A stretch of DNA of 64,000 nt from Phycisphaerae bacterium. Its GTDB lineage: Bacteria > Planctomycetota > Phycisphaerae > UBA1845 > JAFGLZ01. The notes under the pieces were generated by a model. The model saw only the letters and a program-made list of their open reading frames with translations. It made no database searches and was not told the origin of the DNA. Each line of letters starts with the position of its first letter. The first letter of the stretch is position 1. Position numbers and translations under genes: made by a program. The stretch lies in the NCBI GenBank assembly GCA_016927755.1, contig JAFGLZ010000051.1, forward strand, positions 1 through 64,000, given 5' to 3'. Shown here piece by piece: positions 34,877 to 42,188 of the stretch.

Positions 34877-34916
34877 ACCTCACGATCCATCGGGGGCAGC
34901 GGCTGGAGAAGCAGTC

Positions 34917-36608
34917 ATGAACGCTCATGTCACGGCGGCACTGACGACGTGCATAGGACTCATTCTGATGAACGCGAATGCTTCCCGAGCCGACTCGGGC
35001 CTGATCGGACACTGGCCCCTCGCCGGCGACTGCCGCGATCACTCCGGAAACGACAATCACGGCACCAACCACGGCGCGGACCTCACCGCCAAGGGACCGG
35101 ACGGCAAGCCCGGCGGAGCGGCCAGCTTTGACGGCCGCGCCAACTGGATCGAGATCAAACCGACCCCCTCGCTCTCGCTCGGCACGAAGGACTTCACCAT
35201 CGCCGCCCGAGTCCACACCGAGGCAAGCCTCGACGACGTCCTCGGCGACGTCCTCAGCAAGTACGACCCCGCCAAGCGCAGGGGCCTCAACCTCAACATC
35301 AAGATCCTCCAGGGCGTCACCTCCACCCAGGCCAACTACCGCAACGTCGAGTTCGGCATCGACAACGCCAAGCTGGAACCCTCCTGGACCGACTGCGGCC
35401 GGCCGGGCGACAACATCTTCGTCTGCGCCCTCGCCGTCCACGACGGCAACCTCTACGCCGGAACCTTCGAGAGCGGTGCCGACAAGACCGGACACGTCTA
35501 TCGCTATGCCGGCGCCGACAAATGGATCGACTGCGGCAGCCCCGACAAAGCAAACTCCGTCTTCTGTCTCGCCCAGTACAACGGCAAGCTCTACTGCGGA
35601 ACCGCCGCCTACCGCGCCCGAGGCTCGGCCCTGCCAGACTCCCCCAACATGACGCCCGGCGGGCACGTGTTCCGATACGAAGGCGGCAAGAAGTGGGTCG
35701 ATTGCGGCCGGCTCGGCGACGCCAACGAGGTCTACGCCCTCACCGTGTACAAGGCAAAGCTCTACGCCATCCCCATGTACTCCCCCGGCGTCTTCGAGTT
35801 CGACGGTAGAGACAAATGGACTTACATCGGCACGCCCGGAGATCAGCGCTCCATGGCCCTCGCCGTCTGGAACGGGCATCTCTGGAACACCGGCAACGGA
35901 GGCGCCGGCATGTGGCGCTGGGAGGGCGGCACGGCCTGGAAAGACTGCGGACGACAGGACGCCGAGCATCAAACGTATTCCATCCTCACTTGCGCAGGAA
36001 ACATGTACACGGGTACCTGGCCGCACGGCAGCGTCTTCCGATACGACGGCGGTACGAAATGGACCAGCATCGGCCGGCTCGGCGAAGAGCTCGAAGTCAT
36101 GGCCATGGCCGTCTACAACGGCAAGCTCTACGCCGGCACCCTCCCCCTGGCCAACGTCTACCGCTACGACGGCCAAACCAACTGGACCGACACCGGACGA
36201 GTCGACCTCACCCCCGACGTCAAGTACCGCCGCGCATGGTCGATGGCCGTCTACAAAGGCAGACTCTTCTGCGGCACGCTCCCCTCCGGCCATGTTTGGT
36301 CGATCGAGGCCGGCAAGTGCGCCACGCACGACCATGAGCTCCAGCCCGGCTGGCGCCATCTCGCCGCCGCCCGAGCCGGCGATAGACTGAAGCTCTACGT
36401 CGACGCCAAGTGCGTCGCGACCTCGTCGACCTTCAAACCCGCCGACTTCGACCTCGCGAACGACCAACCCCTGATGATCGGCTTCGGCCAACACGACTAC
36501 TTCAACGGCGGTATCAGCGATGTTCGAATCTACGACCGGGCGCTGCCGGATGCAGAGGTCGCCAAGATTGCCCGGCCGATCCTACCGAATCCTACGCAAA
36601 CACATTGA
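34917..36608 (+). CDS. Secreted LamG-domain protein with an inserted seven-repeat propeller
   Basis: A 563-residue exported protein. After a signal peptide (TTCIGLILMNANASRAD) the first half of a LamG/concanavalin-like domain is clear (GLIGHWPLAGDCRDHSGN, AASFDGRANWIEI, DFTIAARV). The sequence then changes to seven ~45-residue repeats beginning W-x-D-CG-x-x-GD and containing A-V-x-x-GKLYAGT and VYRYDG, consistent with a seven-bladed propeller. The second half of LamG follows (GWRHLAAARAGDRLKLYVDAK, LMIGFGQHDYFNGGISDVR, IYDRALPDAEVA). The propeller is thus inserted inside the LamG fold. GGAGAAGC precedes the ATG at 34917. Probably binds surface or environmental carbohydrate. Confidence 0.8.
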   Translation: MNAHVTAALTTCIGLILMNANASRADSGLIGHWPLAGDCRDHSGNDNHGTNHGADLTAKGPDGKPGGAASFDGRANWIEIKPTPSLSLGTKDFTIAARVHTEASLDDVLGDVLSKYDPAKRRGLNLNIKILQGVTSTQANYRNVEFGIDNAKLEPSWTDCGRPGDNIFVCALAVHDGNLYAGTFESGADKTGHVYRYAGADKWIDCGSPDKANSVFCLAQYNGKLYCGTAAYRARGSALPDSPNMTPGGHVFRYEGGKKWVDCGRLGDANEVYALTVYKAKLYAIPMYSPGVFEFDGRDKWTYIGTPGDQRSMALAVWNGHLWNTGNGGAGMWRWEGGTAWKDCGRQDAEHQTYSILTCAGNMYTGTWPHGSVFRYDGGTKWTSIGRLGEELEVMAMAVYNGKLYAGTLPLANVYRYDGQTNWTDTGRVDLTPDVKYRRAWSMAVYKGRLFCGTLPSGHVWSIEAGKCATHDHELQPGWRHLAAARAGDRLKLYVDAKCVATSSTFKPADFDLANDQPLMIGFGQHDYFNGGISDVRIYDRALPDAEVAKIARPILPNPTQTH

Positions 36609-36711
36609 CCCCCAACCCGGATACGGGTAATCGTTGGGAAGCCGCCGCCGCGGCCGGTCATCCAAAAACTGTGGTTCAGTCCGCCTTCAACTCGATAGGG
36701 AGACGACACCG

Positions 36712-37650
36712 ATGACCAACATCGCTGACAACATCACCCAACTCGTAGGCAGGACGCCCCTCGTCCGCCTGGGCAAGATGGGCTCCGGCCTCCCCGGTAA
36801 GGTCGTCGTCAAGCTCGAATCCTTCAACCCCTGCTCGAGCGTCAAGGACCGGATCGGCCTCAGCATGATCGACGCCGCGGAACGTGACGGCAAGATCAAG
36901 GACGATACCATCCTCGTCGAGCCGACCAGCGGCAATACCGGCATCGGCCTCGCCTTCGTCTGTGCCGCCAGGGGCTACAAGCTCGTCCTGACCATGCCCG
37001 AGACCATGAGCCTCGAACGACGCAAGCTCCTCGCCGCGCTTGGCGCCGAGCTCATCCTTACCCCAGGGAACGAGGGCATGCCCGGCGCCATCAACAAGGC
37101 CAAGGAGCTCGCGGCCTCCGACCCCCGCTACGTGATCCCACAACAGTTCGCCAATCCCGCTAATCCCGAGATCCATCGCAAGACGACCGCCGAGGAGATC
37201 TGGGCCGATACCGACGGAAAAGTCGACGTCTTCGTCGCCGGCGTCGGCACCGGAGGCACCCTCACCGGCGTCTCAGAGGCCATCAAGGAACGAAAGCCCT
37301 CCCTCAAGGCCATAGCCGTCGAACCCGTCGACTCCCCCGTGCTCTCAGGCGGCGCGCCCGGCCCGCATAAGATCCAGGGCATCGGCGCGGGCTTCGTCCC
37401 CGATGTCCTTAACACAGATGTGATCGACGAGATCATCCAGGTCGGCCATGAAGACGCGGGCCGGACCGCACGCCGCCTGGCCCGTGAAGAGGGCATCCTC
37501 GCCGGCATCTCCGCCGGCGCGAACGTCTGGGCCGCCCTCGAAATCGCCAAACGCCCCGACAGCCAGGGCAAGATGATCGTCACTGTGATCTGTGATTCGG
37601 GCGAACGGTACCTCAGCACCTGGCTCTTCGACGAGGGAAACGGAGAATAG
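36712..37650 (+). CDS. cysK: Cysteine synthase
   Basis: A 312-residue PLP enzyme that makes cysteine from O-acetylserine and sulfide. Motifs: [21 protein letters not shown] with the PLP Lys, [21 protein letters not shown] (phosphate loop) and [17 protein letters not shown] precedes the ATG at 36712. It is followed after 1 nt by cysE, the two steps of cysteine synthesis being adjacent and probably co-transcribed. The CysK-CysE complex of other bacteria would be made from one mRNA. Confidence 0.95.
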   Translation: MTNIADNITQLVGRTPLVRLGKMGSGLPGKVVVKLESFNPCSSVKDRIGLSMIDAAERDGKIKDDTILVEPTSGNTGIGLAFVCAARGYKLVLTMPETMSLERRKLLAALGAELILTPGNEGMPGAINKAKELAASDPRYVIPQQFANPANPEIHRKTTAEEIWADTDGKVDVFVAGVGTGGTLTGVSEAIKERKPSLKAIAVEPVDSPVLSGGAPGPHKIQGIGAGFVPDVLNTDVIDEIIQVGHEDAGRTARRLAREEGILAGISAGANVWAALEIAKRPDSQGKMIVTVICDSGERYLSTWLFDEGNGE

Positions 37651-37651
37651 A

Positions 37652-38614
37652 GTGGCAGCCGACAATCACATCGCTGAGATCAAGGCGCGATTTGACGACA
37701 CGCGCGAAATGGCCCTCGTCCCGGTGGTCGAGGCCCTGTGTGAGGTCACCGAGGGCCTCTCCCACGCCAAACAGCGCGGCCACTGCCGCAGAGCCCTCCC
37801 CGCCCGCGGCGAACTGGTCGAAATCGTCGAGGCCCTCCGGGAAGTCCTCTTCCCCGGCTACTACGGCCAATCCGATCTCAGCCAGGAGAGCATGCGCTTC
37901 TACGTCGGCGCAACGCTCGACAAGGTCTTCGGACGCCTCCAAGAGCAGGTCAAGCGGGGTCTCTGCTTCGCCTGCGGCGACGACCCGCATCGCTGCCCCG
38001 ATACCGAGCGCCGTGCCCTGGCGATCACGAAGGACTTCATCAGTCGCCTGCCCGCCGTCAGGCACATGCTCGCCACGGACGTCCAAGCCGCCTACGAGGG
38101 CGACCCCGCCGCCACCAGCCCGGACGAGGCCATCTTCTGTTATCCTGGCATCGTCGCCATCACGAACTACCGCCTCGCCCACGAGCTCTACCATCTCGGC
38201 GTGCCCGTCATCCCACGCATCATCACCGAACACGCCCACAGCGCCACCGGGATCGACATCCACCCAGGGGCAGAGATCGGCGAGCAGTTCTTCATCGACC
38301 ACGGAACCGGCGTCGTCATCGGCGAAACGTGCGTCATCGGAAACCGGGTCCGCATCTACCAGGGCGTGACCCTCGGTGCAAAGAGCTTCCCCCTGGATGA
38401 GAACGGCAACCCGATCAAGGGAATAGCCCGCCACCCGATCGTCGAAGACGACGTCATCATCTACTCCGGAGCGACCATCCTCGGTCGCGTCACGATCGGA
38501 CGAGAATCGACCATCGGAGGAAACGTCTGGCTCACCCACGGCGTGCCCCCGGGCAGCCAGGTGACACAGGCAAAGGCCAAAGAGACCGGCTTCGAAGCCG
38601 GCGCCGGAATCTAA
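37652..38614 (+). CDS. cysE: Serine O-acetyltransferase
   Basis: A 320-residue CysE/EpsC-type enzyme that acetylates serine with acetyl-CoA. The catalytic left-handed beta-helix part has HSATGIDIHPGAEIGEQFFIDHGTGVVIGET, and VRIYQGVTLGAKSF. The N-terminal ~150 residues are longer than usual and contain a Cys-rich stretch (CFACGDDPHRCPD) that could bind metal. The GTG at 37652, preceded by GGAGAA, starts 1 nt after the cysK stop. A hairpin element lies 24 nt behind its stop codon, before metY. Confidence 0.93.
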   Translation: MAADNHIAEIKARFDDTREMALVPVVEALCEVTEGLSHAKQRGHCRRALPARGELVEIVEALREVLFPGYYGQSDLSQESMRFYVGATLDKVFGRLQEQVKRGLCFACGDDPHRCPDTERRALAITKDFISRLPAVRHMLATDVQAAYEGDPAATSPDEAIFCYPGIVAITNYRLAHELYHLGVPVIPRIITEHAHSATGIDIHPGAEIGEQFFIDHGTGVVIGETCVIGNRVRIYQGVTLGAKSFPLDENGNPIKGIARHPIVEDDVIIYSGATILGRVTIGRESTIGGNVWLTHGVPPGSQVTQAKAKETGFEAGAGI

Positions 38615-38638
38615 CCATTGCCCGTGCTCGTTGGCTAC

Positions 38639-38676
38639 GGGTGGCCCACCTCTTCAGAGGTGGGGAACTCGAATTC
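38639..38676 (+). repeat. Dispersed hairpin element, copy 2
   Basis: GGGTGG, then CCCACCTCTTCAGAGGTGGG (38645-38664), then GAACTCGAATTC. It lies between the cysE stop and the metY ATG, 68 nt before the latter. Confidence 0.85.
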
Positions 38677-38743
38677 ATAAGGGAGAAAAGCAATCGGTCC
38701 AGAATGCCGCCGTCCAAGCTGAAGTGTCCAGAAAGGACCCGCC

Positions 38744-40054
38744 ATGACCAAAGACACGCTAACGTACGGACTCGGCACCCTCGCCCTCCACGCCGGGCAG
38801 GAACCCGATCCCACCACGACCGCTCGAGCCGTGCCCATCTACGCCACGACGAGCTACGTCTTCCGAGATACCGACCACGCCGCCGACCTCTTCGCCCTCA
38901 AGGAATTCGGCAATATCTACTCGCGCCTGATGAACCCCACCAACGATGTGTTGGAGAAACGCATGGCCGCGCTGGAGGGCGGCGTCGCCGCACTCACCTT
39001 CGCCTCCGGCATGGCCGCGATCTGCGCCGCCGTCCAGACCCTTACGCACGCGGGCCAGAACTTCATCTCCGCTACCAGCCTCTACGGCGGAACCTGGACG
39101 CTCTTCACACAGACCCTCAGGAAGTTCGGCGTCGAGGTCCGATTCTTCGATCCGAGCCGACCCGAGCAGATCGACGACTTGGTCGACGAAAACACCCGTT
39201 GCGTCTATCTCGAGAGCATCGGCAATCCCAAGAACGACGTGCCCGATTTCCAGATAGTCGCCGACGCCGCCCACAAGCACGGGCTTCCACTGATCTGCGA
39301 CAACACGGTCCTCACGCCCGTCGCGTTCAGACCGCTCGATCACGGTGTCGATATCGTCGTCTACTCCACGACCAAGTTCATCGGCGGGCACGGCGTCCAC
39401 ATCGGCGGCGCCATCGTCGACGGCGGCCGGTTCGACTGGGAGGCCAATCCCGAGAAGTGGCCCGACTTCTGCGCCCCCGACCCGTCCTACCACGGCCTCG
39501 TCTTCGCCGAGGCGCTCAAGCCGCTGGGCAATATCACCTTCGCCGTCCATGTCCGAACCCACTGGCTCCGGGACACCGGAGCGGCGATGAGCCCCTTTGC
39601 GGCCTGGCTCTTCCTGCTCGGGCTCGAGACCCTGCACCTCAGGATGCCCCGACACTGCGAAAACGCCCAGGAAATCGCCGAATGGCTCAGCATTCACCCC
39701 GCCGTCGCCTGGGTCAACTATCCCGGTCTGCCTGACCATCCGTCCCACGCCAACGCGCGGAAGTATCTCTCCAAGGGCGCCGGCGCTATCATCGGCTTCG
39801 GGCTCCGCGGCGGAAAAGAGGCCTGCATCGAATTCATCAACACCGTCAAGCTCGCCAGCCACCTCGCCAACATCGGCGACGCCAAGACCCTGGTCATCCA
39901 TCCGGCCTCGACGACCCACCAGCAGCTCACCGAAGCCGAGCAGACCGCCGCCGGCGTGAGCCCCGAGTACATCCGCCTCAGCGTTGGCATCGAGGATCTG
40001 GTGGACATCAAACGCGACCTGGACCAGGCACTCATGGCCGCCCAGTCGTGCTAG
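38744..40054 (+). CDS. metY: O-acetylhomoserine sulfhydrylase
   Basis: A 436-residue Cys/Met-metabolism PLP enzyme that makes homocysteine from O-acylhomoserine and sulfide. It begins GLGTLALHAGQEPDP, with the PLP Lys in YSTTKFIGGHG, plus SRLMNPTNDVLEKRMAALEGG and HPASTTHQQL. The length and the large insertion (NPEKWPDFC...HWLRDTGA) fit O-acetylhomoserine sulfhydrylases rather than MetB/MetC. AGGA lies near the ATG. It sits between cysE and the metX-metW gene, flanked on both sides by the dispersed hairpin element. Confidence 0.93.
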   Translation: MTKDTLTYGLGTLALHAGQEPDPTTTARAVPIYATTSYVFRDTDHAADLFALKEFGNIYSRLMNPTNDVLEKRMAALEGGVAALTFASGMAAICAAVQTLTHAGQNFISATSLYGGTWTLFTQTLRKFGVEVRFFDPSRPEQIDDLVDENTRCVYLESIGNPKNDVPDFQIVADAAHKHGLPLICDNTVLTPVAFRPLDHGVDIVVYSTTKFIGGHGVHIGGAIVDGGRFDWEANPEKWPDFCAPDPSYHGLVFAEALKPLGNITFAVHVRTHWLRDTGAAMSPFAAWLFLLGLETLHLRMPRHCENAQEIAEWLSIHPAVAWVNYPGLPDHPSHANARKYLSKGAGAIIGFGLRGGKEACIEFINTVKLASHLANIGDAKTLVIHPASTTHQQLTEAEQTAAGVSPEYIRLSVGIEDLVDIKRDLDQALMAAQSC

Positions 40055-40102
40055 ACTATCTGAGGAAGAGAATGATCTGCACAGTCATTGGGAGCAGCCA
40101 GT

Positions 40103-40140
40103 GGGTGGCCCATCGCTTCAGCGGTGGGGAACTCGAATTC
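40103..40140 (+). repeat. Dispersed hairpin element, copy 3
   Basis: GGGTGG, then CCCATCGC-TTCA-GCGGTGGG (40109-40128), then GAACTCGAATTC. It lies between the metY stop and the metX-metW start, 82 nt before the latter. Confidence 0.85.
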
Positions 40141-40222
40141 GCGTCGTGTACCATTAGAAGGGCCGGCCATCTTGTCGGCCATGTCTGGTCAGACCCTCCA
40201 GAACCATCCCAGGAACCAGCGG

Positions 40223-42031
40223 ATGACCGATGACTTCTTCACAAGCAGCGACACCGTTCGTCAGGCCGCGCCCCTTAAGCACGTCCAGACCGTGTCACTC
40301 GACGGATCTGTCGAGTTGGAGTTGGGAGACACGCTCCCTAGCGTCACGGTCGCCTACGAAACCTACGGCCGTCTCAACGCCGACAGAAGCAACGGCATCC
40401 TCATCTGCCACGCAATCAGCGGCGATTCGCACGTCGCCCGACACGACGAAGAAGACGACCCCGGCTGGTGGGACGTCGCCGTCGGGCCCGGCAAGCCCAT
40501 CGACACCGACCGCTTCTTCGTCATCTGTCCGAACGTCCTCGGCGGGTGTCGCGGCACCACCGGACCCAACTGCCTCAACCCGGCGACGGGACGTCCGTAT
40601 GGCCCCGACTTCCCCCGAATCGCCGTCGGCGACATGGTCCGAGTGCAAAGACGTCTCCTGGATCATCTCGGAATCGAAACGCTAATCGCCGCCGTGGGAG
40701 GCTCCATGGGCGGGCACCAGGTCCTCGCATGGGCCAGGTACTATCCCGAGTGTCTCTGGGGTGCCGTCCTCATCGCTACCTCGGCACGGCTCACCGCCCA
40801 GGCGCTCGCCTTCGACGTCGTCGGGCGGAACGCCATCATCCGCGACCCGAACTTCCGGGACGGACGTTACTACGAGACCGGCGCATCTCCCGAGGTCGGC
40901 TTGGCCATCGCCAGAATGATCGGACACATCACGTATGTCTCCCGCCAGGCCATGGACCGAAAGTTCGACCCCGACCGCCTGAGCCCCCGCGACGTCCAAA
41001 CCGGCTTCGAGAACCTCTTCTCCGTGGGTTCGTACCTGGGTCACCAGGGCGCCAAATTCGTCGAACGCTTCGACGCCAACAGCTACATCACCCTCTCCAC
41101 GGCGATGGATCTGTTCGACCTCGGCGACACGCGCGACAAGCTCGCCCGCGCCCTCGATCGGACCCCGTGCCGATGGCTCGTGCTTAGCTTCTCCAGTGAT
41201 TGGCTCTTTACGCCGGCCCAGTCGCGGGAGCTGGTCGACGCGCTCATCGCCACCGACAAGCCCGTGAGCTACTGCAATGTCGAGAGCGACTGTGGCCATG
41301 ACGCCTTCCTGCTGCCCGACCAGGTGGATAGCTATGGCGCGCTGATGCGGGCCTTCCTGGAGGATCTGAGTCGTGAGGGCGACGCCGAGCCGATCGCCGA
41401 TGAGGCCCCGTATGGCCACGCCCCCACGAGCATCTTCCGATCCCACCGTCTCGACTACGATCGGATCGTAGAGCTCATCCCCGCCGGCGCTGGCGTCCTG
41501 GACTTGGGCTGCGGCAAGGGCTCGCTCCTGGCCCGGCTCAAACGCCGAGGTCACTATCCGCTCCTCGGCGTGGAGCTCGACGAAAAGGCCATCATCGCCT
41601 GCGTCGGGCGTGGGCTCAGCGTGATCCAGACCGACTTGAACGAAGGCTTGGCGTGCTTCGCCGACAAGCAGTTTGACTGCGTCGTCCTGTCGCAGGCCCT
41701 CCAGGCCGTCCGCGACGTCGAGGCCATCATCGACGATATGCTCCGGGTGGGGCGGCAATGCATCGTGAGTTTTCCCAACTTCGCCTACACGCGCTATCGG
41801 CGGAGGCTGGCGGACGAGGGCAGGGCGCCGAAGCCCGGGGGGCCCGGAACCTGTGAGTGGTACGACACCCCGGACATCCGATTCCTCTCGATCGCCGACT
41901 TCGAGGACTTCTGCCTCGCCAGGCGGATCGAAGTCCACCGTCGCATCGCCCTGGATACGGAAAACACGCGCCAAATCGACGACGACCCCAATCTGAACGC
42001 CGACCTGGCCATCTTCGTCCTCAGCCGATGA
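40223..42031 (+). CDS. metX-metW: Homoserine O-acetyltransferase fused to a MetW domain
   Basis: A 602-residue fusion. Residues ~1-380 are MetX, an alpha/beta-hydrolase acyltransferase (GGCRGTTGPNCLNP, nucleophile S161 in VGGSMGGHQVLAW, D326 in SSDWLFTP, H359 in CGHDAF). Residues ~408-602 are MetW, a methyltransferase-fold protein (VLDLGCGKGSLLARL, SFPNFAY) normally encoded by a separate gene beside metX. The junction (residues ~381-407) is a flexible linker. It makes the acylated homoserine used by MetY. The start at 40223 follows AGGA; an upstream ATG at 40181 adds ~14 residues and is less likely. Confidence 0.9.
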   Translation: MTDDFFTSSDTVRQAAPLKHVQTVSLDGSVELELGDTLPSVTVAYETYGRLNADRSNGILICHAISGDSHVARHDEEDDPGWWDVAVGPGKPIDTDRFFVICPNVLGGCRGTTGPNCLNPATGRPYGPDFPRIAVGDMVRVQRRLLDHLGIETLIAAVGGSMGGHQVLAWARYYPECLWGAVLIATSARLTAQALAFDVVGRNAIIRDPNFRDGRYYETGASPEVGLAIARMIGHITYVSRQAMDRKFDPDRLSPRDVQTGFENLFSVGSYLGHQGAKFVERFDANSYITLSTAMDLFDLGDTRDKLARALDRTPCRWLVLSFSSDWLFTPAQSRELVDALIATDKPVSYCNVESDCGHDAFLLPDQVDSYGALMRAFLEDLSREGDAEPIADEAPYGHAPTSIFRSHRLDYDRIVELIPAGAGVLDLGCGKGSLLARLKRRGHYPLLGVELDEKAIIACVGRGLSVIQTDLNEGLACFADKQFDCVVLSQALQAVRDVEAIIDDMLRVGRQCIVSFPNFAYTRYRRRLADEGRAPKPGGPGTCEWYDTPDIRFLSIADFEDFCLARRIEVHRRIALDTENTRQIDDDPNLNADLAIFVLSR

Positions 42032-42188
42032 CCGATCCAGGGCCGCTTCACTTCCTGCGGAATCCCTTTTGTGAGCTTTTTTGAGGAATGTCGGACTTCT
42101 CCGCGCCCAACGCCTTGTACCGACCTCGACGAAAGGCGCATACTACGGGTTTTGTGCTCGCGCCCTCCGACATCCGCGGAGCCCGACC

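Noticed and set aside
37613..38539. 308-codon frame opposite cysE
   Set aside because: Shadow of a GC-rich gene; it has no recognisable protein features.
38615..38743. SAM riboswitch in front of metY
   Set aside because: I could find no SAM-I/II-type core; the hairpin element fills most of the leader.
38635..38838. Minus-strand frame encoding EFPTSEEVGHP
   Set aside because: It is a translation of the hairpin element; the same peptide-like string appears at the other copies.
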